A DNA stretch of 64,000 nucleotides. Source: CAVURS01 sp963795385 (GTDB lineage Bacteria > Actinomycetota > Actinomycetes > Actinomycetales > CAVURS01). Location of the stretch: positions 248,001 through 312,000 of the forward strand of contig CAWCHK010000004.1 of NCBI GenBank assembly GCA_963795385.1, read 5' to 3'. Position numbers and translations under genes: made by a program. The notes below the pieces were generated by a model, which was not told the DNA's origin, ran no database searches, and worked only from the letters and a program-made list of their open reading frames with translations. Every line of letters starts with the position of its first letter. Positions within the stretch are counted from its first letter, which is position 1. This document shows, one piece after another, positions 7,562-16,463 of this stretch.

Positions 7562-9466
7562 ATGTTCGACAACGGCGATCGGAACTCTGGTGCCCTCGAG
7601 GCTGTCGTGGCCTCGCGCGCTGTTGCCGGCGTCAGTCTTGACCACGCTGCTGACCACGCTGCTGACCACGCCGCCGAGGAGTTCGGTGACGTCTCCGGTG
7701 TCGTGCTGGCCCACCTGTTGGGCGCGCGGCTGGCCGCACTCGACACCATCCCGGATGACCTGGCCGGCGACGCCGAGCTGGTGGACCTCGCGGTCGGGCT
7801 GGCCCGGCTCGAGGCCTGGGCGGTTGCGCAGCGGGCGCGGGTGATCAGCCTGTCCGGGGAGCGGGCTCGGGCCGAGCTGGGGCGCTACGGCGCCACCGCC
7901 CATGGGGACGGACACGGGACAGCGGCCGCTGCGTCCCACGGGTACGACGACGAGCGATTGGCCGACCGGATGGTCTCGACCGATATCGCGCTCGCCCTCG
8001 GGGTGACGCCGTGGGTCGCCGACCGTGATCTGGACCTCGCAGCCGGCCTCCGCGCCCACCCGGCCCTGGCGGTCGCGCTGGCCCGCGGTCGGGTGGACCG
8101 TCGGCGCGCCGAGCTGATCCTGGCCGAGGTCTCACCCCTACCGGATCGACTACAGCAGAGCCGGGTGGTCGGGTCGGTCGTCGGCGACGGGACCCACGCC
8201 AGCGACGATGACGCCGCTCGCGACGGTCTGATCCGCGAGCTGCGTCTCGCGGGAACGAGCCTCTGGCACCTCCAGCCGGCCCGCTTGCGTCGGGCGGTGC
8301 GTCACCAGTGCCTGGCACTGGATCCGGACCTCGCCGTCGAGCGGGAGGTCCGGGCTCGCCGGGATCGGCATGTCACGTGCCGGCCGCTGCCGGACGCGAT
8401 GGGTGAGATCCGGCTCGAGGCACCGGGCTTCGCCATCGCGGCGGCCTTCAACAATGTCGACCAAGCTGCGCGTGCGGCCCGAGCCAGAGGCGACTGGCGC
8501 ACGCTGGACCAGCTGCGCTGCGACATCACCGTCGGCTGGCTGACCGAAGGGGCCTTCGGCACCCTGGTCGTGCGTCCCGGGACGATCGCTGGACCTGCTT
8601 CTGGACCTGCTTCTGGACCTGCTTCTGGACCTGCTTCTGGACCTGCTTCTGGACCTGCTTCTGGACCGGTAGCCAGACGTGGATCCCAGGGGCCGTCTGG
8701 CCAATCTGGTGCCGAGCCGCTCGGGGCCGGACCGGCAGTTGGCAGCGCATCGCACTCCAACGAAGATCCGGCCGCGTGCGAGCACGACAGCCTGCTGGAG
8801 GCGTCGGTGGCCGGGAATCTCGGCCGGCGGGGCGTGTCGACGGCGACCGCCACCGACGTCGACCTGACCCGAGTGATCCTGCCGCCGTCGAAGGCCGCTC
8901 TGATCGTGATCACCATGCCGGCCGCGACCGGACTTGGCCTGAGCGAGGAGCCGGCCACGTTGCACGGTCCGGGCGGGCCGGTGCCGATGCCGGCCGCCGT
9001 AGCGCGGGAGATCGCCCACGACCGCCGGATGTCCACCTGGCTCGGACTGTTCTACGACGAGCGGACCGGCATAGCGACCGACGTCTCGCCCCGGTACCGA
9101 CCGCCGCCGCGGATGCGCACCTTCGTGAAGCTGCGCGACGGGCTCCGATCACGCCTGCCCGCCAGCAACTCCGGGGCGGTCGAGCTCGACCACCTGGAGC
9201 CGTACGACCATGCGTGTCCCGAGCGCGGCGGTCTGACGACGGCGAGCGACCTGGCCTCCGAGGGGTTGCGCGAGCATCACCTCAAGACGGACAAGGTCCT
9301 GCGAGTGAGCGGCGACGCCAACGGTGTACTCACCTACGCGACGCACACGGGTCACTCCTATCCCAGCTGGCCGGAGCTGTGGGCCGAGCCGGTCCGCGTG
9401 GTCCACCTGAAGCTTCCGGCGCATCGCCAGGGTGCCTTCAGGCCGCTGGGGCCGCCGCCGTTCTAG
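7562..9466 (+). CDS. DUF222 domain HNH endonuclease (13E12 repeat family)
   Basis: A 634-residue protein of the 13E12/DUF222 family that is multi-copy in many actinomycete genomes. N-terminal DUF222: LAALDTIPDDLAGDAELVDL, then the helical ARVISLSGERARAELG region and ALARGRVDRRRAELIL. The C-terminal HNH core is visible near residues 535-570: VELDHLEPYDHA followed by LREHHLKTDKVL. Two DNA-level repeats expand the protein: DHAA three times near residue 28, and a 12-base unit encoding GPAS six times near residue 345. The ATG at 7562 is chosen over upstream in-frame codons because it follows a promoter and starts after the repeat array. The biological role of the family is unsettled; a mobile or selfish nuclease is possible. 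Confidence 0.85.
   Translation: MFDNGDRNSGALEAVVASRAVAGVSLDHAADHAADHAAEEFGDVSGVVLAHLLGARLAALDTIPDDLAGDAELVDLAVGLARLEAWAVAQRARVISLSGERARAELGRYGATAHGDGHGTAAAASHGYDDERLADRMVSTDIALALGVTPWVADRDLDLAAGLRAHPALAVALARGRVDRRRAELILAEVSPLPDRLQQSRVVGSVVGDGTHASDDDAARDGLIRELRLAGTSLWHLQPARLRRAVRHQCLALDPDLAVEREVRARRDRHVTCRPLPDAMGEIRLEAPGFAIAAAFNNVDQAARAARARGDWRTLDQLRCDITVGWLTEGAFGTLVVRPGTIAGPASGPASGPASGPASGPASGPASGPVARRGSQGPSGQSGAEPLGAGPAVGSASHSNEDPAACEHDSLLEASVAGNLGRRGVSTATATDVDLTRVILPPSKAALIVITMPAATGLGLSEEPATLHGPGGPVPMPAAVAREIAHDRRMSTWLGLFYDERTGIATDVSPRYRPPPRMRTFVKLRDGLRSRLPASNSGAVELDHLEPYDHACPERGGLTTASDLASEGLREHHLKTDKVLRVSGDANGVLTYATHTGHSYPSWPELWAEPVRVVHLKLPAHRQGAFRPLGPPPF
8586..8667 (+). repeat. 12-base tandem repeat encoding GPAS units
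   Basis: The unit GCTTCTGGACCT is repeated about six times inside the HNH endonuclease gene, giving a GPAS linker between the DUF222 domain and the C-terminal half. The near-perfect copies suggest recent slippage expansion; copy number probably varies between strains. Confidence 0.85.
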
Positions 9467-9511
9467 CCGTCCCGGGGCCGCCCGGCTGCGGACTGAGGCG
9501 GGGCCCGTGCT

Positions 9512-10105
9512 TCAGCCGCGCCTGGCCTTGGCGCGGAATGCGGCGACCCGCGCCCGGTTCTGGCAGGTGACCGAGCAGAACCGGCGATGGCCGGTGGGGG
9601 AGGAGTCGACGTAGACGTCCGCGCAGCGTCGACCGGTGCAGGTCCCCAGCCGCTCCGGCCCGTGCTCGGCCAGATGTGAGCGGAGCGCGACCGCTGCGGC
9701 GGCCAGCAGCGCGTCACCCGGGCGCTCGACAGTCCAGCCCGCAACCACGGGCAGCTCCTGAAGCGCCGTTCGATCGGCGCGCGCGAGGCCTTCGGAGCCG
9801 CGCGGCGGGGCGGCGAGCGTGAGCTGGGGGCGTACTGCGGTCTGCTGCAACAGCTTGTCGACCCGGCGCACCCGCAGGGCCGGCTCAGTCGCTGCGAACA
9901 CGGGATGCAGGGCGTCGGCGACGGAGATCAGCGAGCGCCTCGTGACGCGGGCTCGCGCGGCAATGTCCAGGGCGTCGACCTCGGGGTAGGGCCAGTCCTC
10001 TTCGCCGGCCGCTCGGCGGGGCGTCGTGCCCCAGCCGTTGACCAGGTCCACGAGGGTCCCGAGGCTCATCTCACGCACCGCCACCATCAGGCCACTGTAA
10101 CGCAC
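9512..10105 (-). CDS. CGNR zinc-finger protein (DUF1470/ABATE family)
   Basis: A ~197-residue protein with an N-terminal ABATE (stress-induced transcription regulator) domain and a C-terminal CGNR zinc finger, seen as CTGRRCADVYVDSSPTGHRR followed by FCSVTCQNRARVAAFR. The four cysteines fit the finger; the usual CGNR tetrad is CQNR here, so the match is close but not literal. It is probably a DNA-binding transcriptional regulator. It is divergent from the LysE-type exporter, and the shared upstream region carries repeated GTAACG motifs that it could bind. The start could also be the ATG at 10087. Confidence 0.8.
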   Translation of the reverse strand: MRYSGLMVAVREMSLGTLVDLVNGWGTTPRRAAGEEDWPYPEVDALDIAARARVTRRSLISVADALHPVFAATEPALRVRRVDKLLQQTAVRPQLTLAAPPRGSEGLARADRTALQELPVVAGWTVERPGDALLAAAAVALRSHLAEHGPERLGTCTGRRCADVYVDSSPTGHRRFCSVTCQNRARVAAFRAKARRG

Positions 10106-10176
10106 AGGCTGCGACCTTCACGTTGCCAGGATCCGTCGTCATCGGTAACGTCGAAAACGACAGAAGAGCGTTACAG
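10095..10176. promoter_or_regulatory. Inverted CTGTAACGC / GCGTTACAG sites between regulator and exporter
   Basis: CTGTAACGC at 10095-10103 and its exact reverse complement GCGTTACAG at 10168-10176 flank the intergenic space, with a third GTAACG at 10145-10150. The spacing and the divergent regulator/exporter arrangement suggest operators, perhaps for the CGNR protein. This is inferred from pattern only. Confidence 0.45.
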
Positions 10177-10194
10177 CCAAAGAGGAGGTGCGGG

Positions 10195-10823
10195 ATGCTG
10201 GACCCGTCGGTCCTGCCGGGGTTCCTCGTCGCGGCGCTGCTCGTGATCGTGGCGCCGGGGCCGGACAACACCTTCATCGCTGCGGTGGCGGTCCAGCGTG
10301 GTCCGCGGGCAGGCGTGCTCTCGGCGGCCGGGATGGCCATGGGCATGGTTGTCCACGTGACGGCCGCGGCCCTCGGTCTCGCCCTGCTGTTGCGCAGCAA
10401 CCCCTGGAGCCTCGACGTCGTCCGGGTCGCCGGTGCGGCGTACCTCGCGGTGCTCGCAGTGCGGACCCTCCGCGAGGCCTGCCGCTCCGGGATCTCGACG
10501 GATACACCGGTGGGCGACACGAGCTGCTGCTGCGCCGGGCCGTGCTCACCAACCTGACCAACCCGAAGGTCGTGCTCTTCTTCGCGGCGTTCCTGCCGCA
10601 GTTCGTCCGCTCCGGGCACGGGCCGGTCGCCGTCCAGCTGCTCACCCTCGGCCTGGTCTTCCTGGTTGCCGGACTCGTGAGCGACAGCGTGATCGGCCTG
10701 CTGGCCGGCCGGCTCGGCCAGGCCCTCGCGCCCGGCCACCGGGGTGCCGTCGCCCTCGGCTGGGTCGCGGGCCTGACCTTCGCCGTGCTCGCCTTGGTGC
10801 TGGTGGCCGACGTCGTCCGGTGA
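10195..10823 (+). CDS. LysE-family amino-acid/metabolite exporter, frame broken in the middle
   Basis: A RhtB/LysE-type inner-membrane exporter of about 209 residues once the frame is restored. The first part contains VIVAPGPDNTFI, the family's hallmark near residue 18, and several hydrophobic helices. The second part, one frame over, has LRRAVLTNLTNPKVVLFFAAFLPQF and the C-terminal helices to VLVADVVR. Adding one G to the GGG at 10488-10490 joins the halves as LREACRSGDLDGYTGGRHEL, the normal spacing for the family. The ATG at 10195 follows AGGAGG. Substrate is unknown. It is divergent from the CGNR regulator. Confidence 0.8.
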
Positions 10824-10826
10824 CCG

Positions 10827-10907
10827 CTCGGGCCACAGCACAGGCCACAGCTCGGGCCACAGCTCGGGCCACAGCTCGGGCCACAGCTCGGGCCACAGCA
10901 CAGGCCG
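10827..10907. repeat. 12-base tandem repeat GGGCCACAGCTC
   Basis: About six to seven copies of a 12-base unit, with the first and last carrying ACA instead of CTC, fill most of the space between the exporter stop and the next gene. It shows no terminator structure. Confidence 0.85.
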
Positions 10908-10938
10908 CGCAGCGGGAGCCATGCGCCATCCTTGGCCT

Positions 10939-12486
10939 GTGACGTCGAGTGCCTCGCCGCCAGAGACTGACCTGCTGCTCACCGGAGCCCGCGTCATCGA
11001 CCCGGAGACCGGCCTGGACGCCGTCTGCTCGGTCGGCGTCACCGGCAGCGTGATCTCGTTCGTCGGGACCGAGCCGCTGCCCCGGAGCCGGGCCACCCTG
11101 GACTGCACCGGCCTGGTCCTTTGCCCGGGCTTCATCGACCTGCACAGCCACGCGCAGAGCATCACGGGCGGCCGGCTGCAGTCCCTGGACGGGGTCACGA
11201 CGGCCGTGGACCTCGAGGCCGGGACGCTTGACGTGAGCGGGATGTACGCCGCCATGGCCGAGGAGGGGCGGGTGGTCAACTACGGCTACTCCGCGTCCTG
11301 GGGCCTGGCCCGGGTCGAGGTCCTGACCGGCCGCCGGCTCGGCCCGCGCGAGCACCCGACCGGCTTCTCAGCGTTCCAGGCCGCCGAGCACCTCGACGGC
11401 TGGCAGCGCCCGGCGACCCCGACCGAGGTCGGCCGGATCCTCGACGTGCTGGAGCAGGGCGTCGACGAGGGCGGGTTGGGGTTCGGCATGCTGCTCGGCT
11501 ACCTGCCCGGGACCGATCCCGACGAGTACCGCCAGATCGCCTCTCTCGCAGCGAGATCGGGCGTCTCGACCTTCACCCACAGCCGCACGGCGGCCCAGTC
11601 GGGCCCCTTCACGGCGTACGACGCCGTCCGCGAGATCATCGACGCCGGTGCCGACACCGGCGCGCACATGCACATCTGCCACATCAACAGCACGTCGAGC
11701 CGGTGGATGGAGCAGATCGTCGACGCGATCGACGAGGCGCCGAGCCGCGGCGTCGCCCTCACGGTGGAGGCCTACCCCTACAACCGCGGCTCGACCGTCG
11801 TCGGCGCGCCGTTCCTCTCGCCCGAGCGGCTGGCCGAGGAGGGACGCGCGCCGCAGTCGCTGATCTACGTGCCGACCGGCGAGCACATCGCCGATGCTGC
11901 GCGCCTCGAGCAGCTCCGGGCGAGCGACCCCGGCGGCGTGGTCATGACCCTGTCGTACGACGAGGAGGTGCCCGCCGAGATGGCCCGCCTCGACCAGGCG
12001 CTCACCCTGCCCGCGGCCGCCTTCGCCAGCGACGCGATCCCGCTGACCCGGCCCGACGGGTCGGCCGTGGGCGACTCCTGGCCGCCGGACGGCGAGGGGT
12101 TCGCTCACCCGCGCAGCGCCGGCTGCTACGCCAAGGTCTTCCGCTGGCTGGTCCGCGAGCGGGGACTGCTGTCCCTGCCCGAGGCGGTCCGGCGCTGCAC
12201 CCTGCTCCCGGCCCAGATCCTCGCCACGGCCAGCCCGCAGATGGCCCGCAAGGGCCGGGTGCAGGTGGGCCGGGACGCCGACCTGGTGGCCTTCGACCCC
12301 GACCGGATCGGCGACCGCGCGACGTACCGCCAGGTCCTGCCATCGGTCGGGGTCGAGCACGTCCTCGTCGCCGGCGTCCCGGTCGTCGCCGCCGGCCGCC
12401 CGGTCCTGGGCGCCCTCCCGGGTCGGCCGGTCGTCGGCCGCGGTGGGTCGGGCGGGGCCAGCCCGGGCTGGCGCCAGGCCAGGTAG
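10939..12486 (+). CDS. Amidohydrolase, N-acyl-D-amino-acid deacylase (D-aminoacylase)-like
   Basis: A ~515-residue metal-dependent amidohydrolase. Visible: the N-terminal beta-sandwich strand DLLLTGARVIDPETGLDA, GFIDLHSHAQS carrying the first metal ligands (~residue 65), HICHINS (~245), FASDAIPLTRPDG with the catalytic aspartate (~355), and the C-terminal GRVQVGRDADLVAFDP strand. Such enzymes hydrolyse N-acyl-D-amino acids or dipeptides; the true substrate is unknown. GTG at 10939 is preferred; an ATG at 10921 is also in frame. The 3' end is odd: the stop codon lies inside a 24-base tandem repeat, so the last few residues and the following repeat share sequence. Confidence 0.78.
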   Translation: MTSSASPPETDLLLTGARVIDPETGLDAVCSVGVTGSVISFVGTEPLPRSRATLDCTGLVLCPGFIDLHSHAQSITGGRLQSLDGVTTAVDLEAGTLDVSGMYAAMAEEGRVVNYGYSASWGLARVEVLTGRRLGPREHPTGFSAFQAAEHLDGWQRPATPTEVGRILDVLEQGVDEGGLGFGMLLGYLPGTDPDEYRQIASLAARSGVSTFTHSRTAAQSGPFTAYDAVREIIDAGADTGAHMHICHINSTSSRWMEQIVDAIDEAPSRGVALTVEAYPYNRGSTVVGAPFLSPERLAEEGRAPQSLIYVPTGEHIADAARLEQLRASDPGGVVMTLSYDEEVPAEMARLDQALTLPAAAFASDAIPLTRPDGSAVGDSWPPDGEGFAHPRSAGCYAKVFRWLVRERGLLSLPEAVRRCTLLPAQILATASPQMARKGRVQVGRDADLVAFDPDRIGDRATYRQVLPSVGVEHVLVAGVPVVAAGRPVLGALPGRPVVGRGGSGGASPGWRQAR

Positions 12487-12535
12487 TCGAGCACGAGCCA
12501 GGCCAGGTAGTCGAGCACGAGCCAGGCCAGGTAGA
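12473..12535. repeat. 24-base tandem repeat spanning the amidohydrolase stop codon
   Basis: Two full copies (12473-12496, 12497-12520) and a 15-base partial copy of a unit that begins GCCAGGCCAGGTAGTCGAGC. The first copy contains the TAG stop of the upstream gene. The interval from 12487 to the kinase stop at 12653 holds no gene I can support. Confidence 0.9.
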
Positions 12536-12652
12536 GCCGGTCGGCCGCGTCGACACCCACCGGCTCGGCACCGGCGACCGTCGTGCGTACCAGCTTCGCG
12601 CAGCAGTCGGAGATCGTGACGGCAGTGGCCCGCGGGCGAGAGCGTCCTGCTC

Positions 12653-15001
12653 CTATTTCCCGGCGTACTCGTCGACGACGCCCAGCAGGCGCTCGATCTC
12701 GAACGGCTTGGCCAGGTAGTCCGCCGCACCCTCGGCCCGCAGCCGGGACACCTGGCCGGCCGTGGCGTCGGCGCTGATCACGACGATGGGGATGCCGGCA
12801 GTGACCGGGTCGGCCCGCAGGCGGCGCAGGGCCTCGGTGCCCGGCATGTCCGGCAGGTTCAGGTCGAGCAGGATGAGGTCCGGCCGGTGGGCCCGGGCCA
12901 GGTCCAGGCCCAGGCTCGCCTGCATCGCGATGATCGCCTGCACGCCCTCGCGCAGCGACAGGACCCGCTGCACCAGCCGGACGTTGGCCAGGTTGTCCTC
13001 GATGTAGAGCACCTTGACGTCCCGGGCGCGGTCGATCCCCTCCGCGTCGGCGCCGCTGCCGGTGCCATTGTCGGCGGCATCCGCGGCGCCGGCCCGGTCG
13101 AAGGTCCCGACCGGCACGGGGTCGTCCACGGCGGCCACGTCCAGCTCGACCCAGAACGAGCTGCCCTGGCCCGCAACGCTGTTCGCGCCCACGGTGCCGC
13201 CCATGGCCTCGACCAGACGCTTGGTCAGCGCCAGCCCGAGCCCGGTGCCCTCGATGTCGGTCTGCTCGGCACCCAGCCGGTCGAACGGCGCGAACAGCCG
13301 CCCCATCTGGTCCTCGGTGATCCCGATGCCCGTGTCGGTGACCACCAGCCGGACCCGCTGGTCGGACACCGGTTCGCAGTGCACCGAGACCGAGCCGCGG
13401 TCCCGGTTGTACTTGATGGCGTTGGAGAGCAGGTTGAGCACGACCTGCTTCAGCCGCTGGCGGTCGGCCTGGACGTACGCCGCGCACCCCGGCGGGCAGC
13501 CGTCGGCGACCGAGACCTGGCGCATCTCCCCGAGGTGCCGCACCAGCGCGAGCGCCTCGGTCACGACCTCGGCCAGCTGCACCGGCTCGAGCGACAGGCT
13601 CAGCCCGCCGCTCTCGATCCGGGAGATGTCCAGCACCTCGTTGATGAGGGCGAGCAGGTGCTCGCCACCCTTGGTGATCTGCTCGACCGCCTCGCGCTGG
13701 TCCCCGGTCAGCTCGTCCATCGCGAGGAGCTGACCGAAGCCGATGACGGCGTTCAGAGGGGTGCGCAGCTCGTGGCTCATCCGGGACAGGAACGCGCTCT
13801 TCGCCTCGTTCGCGCGGTCAGCCTCCGCCTGCGCCTGCCGCAGGGCCACCTCGACCGACTTGACCTCGGTCAGGTCGAGGACCACCGAGCTGAACGTCAG
13901 CGGATCGCGTTCCAGCACAGCGCTTCCGATCAATACCGGCACCCGTCGACCGTCCGCGCGCCAGAACTCCTTCTCGAACGGCTCGCACCAGCCGCGGTCG
14001 GCGACCTGCGCGGCGGCGACCCGGGTCACCTCCGCCCACTCCGGCGGGGTCATGGCGTGCCACAGCAGGCGGCCGGCGACCAGGTCCTCGCGGGTGTAGC
14101 CCATGATCTGCAGGTAGCGGTCGTTCGCCTCGGTGACCCGCTCGCCGTCGGCGGTCATCACCCCGACGATGTCGGCGTCGACCAGGGACCGCAGCTGGGC
14201 CTCCTGGACCCGCCGGGCAGTGATGTCCTCGACGGTGCTGGCCAGCCACCGGCCGGTGGCCTCGCCCGCGGTCTGCACCTGGTGGCCGCGCAGCCAGCGG
14301 ACCTGCCCGTCGGGCCGGATGATCCGGCCCTCGTAGCTCCACGGCTCGTCGGTGAGGTCCACCGCGAACGCCTGCTGGGCGAGGTGCGCGTCGTCGGGGT
14401 GGGACAGGGAGTAGGTCGCCGCCGGGTCGTCGTAGAAGTCCTGACGCGGGCGACCGAAGATCCGCTCGTACGCCGCGCTGACGTACTCGTAGCGCAGCGA
14501 GTCCGGGTCACGGATGGCGAAGCCGACCGGCATGGCGTCGGCGATCGCCTCGAACCACTGACGGCTCCGGGTGAGCTCGCTCTCCACGGTCTTGCGCGGC
14601 GTGACGTCCTCGATGAAGCCGGCGAGCCGCCGCGGCCGGCCCGGAGCGGTGGCGATGAACGAGCGCTTGGCCCGGACCCAGCGCACCTCGCCGTCCGGCC
14701 GGACGATCCGCCACTCGACGTCCGGCAGCGCCTCGTGGTCGATGTCGGCCATCCGCTCGGCCAGGACGTCGCGGTCGTCCGGGTGCGCGCATCGGAGCAG
14801 GGCGAACGGGTCGTCGAACAGCTCCTCCCGGGGCCGGCCGAAGACTCGCTCGAAGCCGGAGCTGACGTAGACGTAGCGCGGCGGGTCGACCTCGCGCAGG
14901 ATCAGCGCGACGTCCAGCGACTCGGCCAGCAGGCGCACCTGCTCGTCGGTCATCTCGTCGGTCATCTCGTCGGTCATCTCGTCGCTCGTCCGGTCCCTCA
15001 T
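12653..15001 (-). CDS. Hybrid sensor histidine kinase with three PAS domains and a C-terminal receiver
   Basis: A 782-residue, apparently soluble, sensor kinase. Domains in order: three PAS/PAC units (~10-130, 135-260, 265-385), a HisKA dimerisation domain with FLSRMSHELRTPLNAVIGF (~415), a HATPase with NLLSNAIKYN, VTDTGIGI and GTGLGLALTKRLVEAMGG (~525-640), and a receiver with KVLYIEDNLAN and LDLNLPDMPG (~665-780). No membrane segment is seen. The DNA for the N-terminus repeats GTCATCTCGTCG four times, giving EMTD repeats. The ATG overlaps the stop of the upstream REC-EAL gene by four bases (ATGA), so the two proteins are translationally coupled and probably act in one pathway. Confidence 0.9.
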   Translation of the reverse strand: MRDRTSDEMTDEMTDEMTDEQVRLLAESLDVALILREVDPPRYVYVSSGFERVFGRPREELFDDPFALLRCAHPDDRDVLAERMADIDHEALPDVEWRIVRPDGEVRWVRAKRSFIATAPGRPRRLAGFIEDVTPRKTVESELTRSRQWFEAIADAMPVGFAIRDPDSLRYEYVSAAYERIFGRPRQDFYDDPAATYSLSHPDDAHLAQQAFAVDLTDEPWSYEGRIIRPDGQVRWLRGHQVQTAGEATGRWLASTVEDITARRVQEAQLRSLVDADIVGVMTADGERVTEANDRYLQIMGYTREDLVAGRLLWHAMTPPEWAEVTRVAAAQVADRGWCEPFEKEFWRADGRRVPVLIGSAVLERDPLTFSSVVLDLTEVKSVEVALRQAQAEADRANEAKSAFLSRMSHELRTPLNAVIGFGQLLAMDELTGDQREAVEQITKGGEHLLALINEVLDISRIESGGLSLSLEPVQLAEVVTEALALVRHLGEMRQVSVADGCPPGCAAYVQADRQRLKQVVLNLLSNAIKYNRDRGSVSVHCEPVSDQRVRLVVTDTGIGITEDQMGRLFAPFDRLGAEQTDIEGTGLGLALTKRLVEAMGGTVGANSVAGQGSSFWVELDVAAVDDPVPVGTFDRAGAADAADNGTGSGADAEGIDRARDVKVLYIEDNLANVRLVQRVLSLREGVQAIIAMQASLGLDLARAHRPDLILLDLNLPDMPGTEALRRLRADPVTAGIPIVVISADATAGQVSRLRAEGAADYLAKPFEIERLLGVVDEYAGK

Positions 15002-16245
15002 GGCGCCGCCACGCGGGCGACCAGCTCGGTCATGTCGACCGGGCGGCCGAGGTGGAAGCCCTGCACCCACGGCACGCTGAGGCCGGTCAGGGTCTCCAGC
15101 TCCTCGGCGTTCTCCACGCCCTCGGCGACGACCTGGGCGTCGACGTCGGCGGCGAACGACACGAGCGCACTCGCCAGTGCGCGGCGTACGGCGTCGCGGT
15201 CGATGTCGCGGGTCAGCGAGATGTCCAGCTTGATGACGTCGGGGCGCAGCCCCAGCAGGTGCCGGAAGCCTGCGTAGCCCGCACCCATGTCGTCCAGCGC
15301 GAGCCGCACGCCGTGCGCGCGCAGGGCGGCCAGCCCGTCGCACACCGCGTCGTAGTCCTCGACCGGCACGTGCTCGGTGAGCTCGAGGATGATCCGGCTC
15401 CCGTCGACCCGGTCGATGAGCGCGTGCAGCCCGGGCGCCATCGCGGCGGACGGCGACACGTTGACCGCCAGGAACAGGTGGGGAGGCAGGTCCGGCAGGT
15501 GGCTCATGGCTTCGGCCACCGCCGCCACCTCGAGCTCCGGCCCGGCCCCGACCGCGGCGGCGTCGGCGAACCAGCGGTCCGGCCCGCGCGCCGGCCCGTC
15601 GGGGAAGCGGGCCAGTGCCTCGCAACCGACGACCCGGCCGCCCGGCACCTCGAAGACCGGCTGGAAGACCATCGAGATGCCGCCGTCGTGCAGCACCCGG
15701 CGGATCCGCTCGGAGATGACCCGCCGCTCCTCGGCGTCCGACGACGCCGCCCGCTCCAGGTCTCCGACCCGCTGCCTCAGGTCCATGTTGTTGTGCCGGA
15801 GCATCTCGTGAAGCTCCTTGGTCTCCAACAGGTTTCGCACCCGCAGGGTCGCCTCGGTGAGGTCGAACGGCTTGGTCAGGAAGTCCCGGGCGCCGAGCTC
15901 CAGGGCGCGGGTGATCGCGTCGTGGGTCGTGTCGGCGGTCAGCACCAGCACGGGCAGGTACGCCCCGCCGGCTCGCGCCCGCAGCCCGGCCAGGACGGCA
16001 TAGCCGTCGACGACAGGCATGTGCAGGTCGAGCAGGACGAGGTCGGGGTCGAGCTCCTCGATCCGGCCCAGGGCCTCGCGGGAGTCGCCCAGCGCGTGCA
16101 GGTTGCGCAGGCCGGCTCGCCGCAGCATCTGCTCGAGCAGCGCGAGGTTGGCGGGCTCGTCGTCGATCATCAGGACCCGGGCGTCGGCGAACCGTTCCAG
16201 GGCCGGCCGTCCGGGCATACCGGCGGCACTCGCGTTCGCCGTCAC
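14998..16245 (-). CDS. Response regulator with EAL domain (c-di-GMP phosphodiesterase)
   Basis: A 415-residue two-domain regulator. The receiver (~20-140) has VLMIDDEPAN, the phospho-acceptor in LLDLHMPVVDG and TKPF. A short coiled linker leads to an EAL domain (~180-410) with the signature CEALARF, FLAVNVSPS, IILELTEH, LALDDMGAGYAG, VIKLDISL, VVAEGVE and VQGFHLGRPV. The metal-binding and catalytic residues of active EAL phosphodiesterases appear kept (the usual DDFG is DDMG), so it likely degrades c-di-GMP when phosphorylated. First gene of a two-gene operon with the hybrid kinase. The GTG start gives MTANASAAG. No gene is seen in the ~218 bases upstream to ogt. Confidence 0.9.
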   Translation of the reverse strand: MTANASAAGMPGRPALERFADARVLMIDDEPANLALLEQMLRRAGLRNLHALGDSREALGRIEELDPDLVLLDLHMPVVDGYAVLAGLRARAGGAYLPVLVLTADTTHDAITRALELGARDFLTKPFDLTEATLRVRNLLETKELHEMLRHNNMDLRQRVGDLERAASSDAEERRVISERIRRVLHDGGISMVFQPVFEVPGGRVVGCEALARFPDGPARGPDRWFADAAAVGAGPELEVAAVAEAMSHLPDLPPHLFLAVNVSPSAAMAPGLHALIDRVDGSRIILELTEHVPVEDYDAVCDGLAALRAHGVRLALDDMGAGYAGFRHLLGLRPDVIKLDISLTRDIDRDAVRRALASALVSFAADVDAQVVAEGVENAEELETLTGLSVPWVQGFHLGRPVDMTELVARVAAP

Positions 16246-16463
16246 CGGGCCACCCGTGTCGCCCGTCTCACCCGTATCACCGTCATCGAGCCTCGCGTCC
16301 TGCGTCCCGGGGTGCGCTGCCGATCACGCCTCCGTCACGCACGGTAGTTCCCCGCGGCTCAGGGTAGGGGGTCAGGGCTGGGCGAGTGGTCGTTCGAGGA
16401 TTTGGACGGGTTGTCCGGTGTGCGAATTTAGCCCCAACTGGGCGGACCCGGCTGACGGTGCGG

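Noticed and set aside
8586..8667. Direct repeats considered as a CRISPR array
   Set aside because: Units are 12 bases with no spacers and encode a protein linker; there are no cas genes in the window.
12487..12652. Possible small minus-strand gene with a repeated LAWLVLDY peptide after the hybrid kinase
   Set aside because: The frame is open only as a continuation of a shadow of the kinase; it has no start codon or ribosome binding site of its own, and the peptide repeat is just the 24-base DNA repeat.
16246..16463. Search for an RNA gene or small protein in the gap between the REC-EAL gene and ogt
   Set aside because: I saw no cloverleaf, no strong hairpin and no frame with a ribosome binding site.
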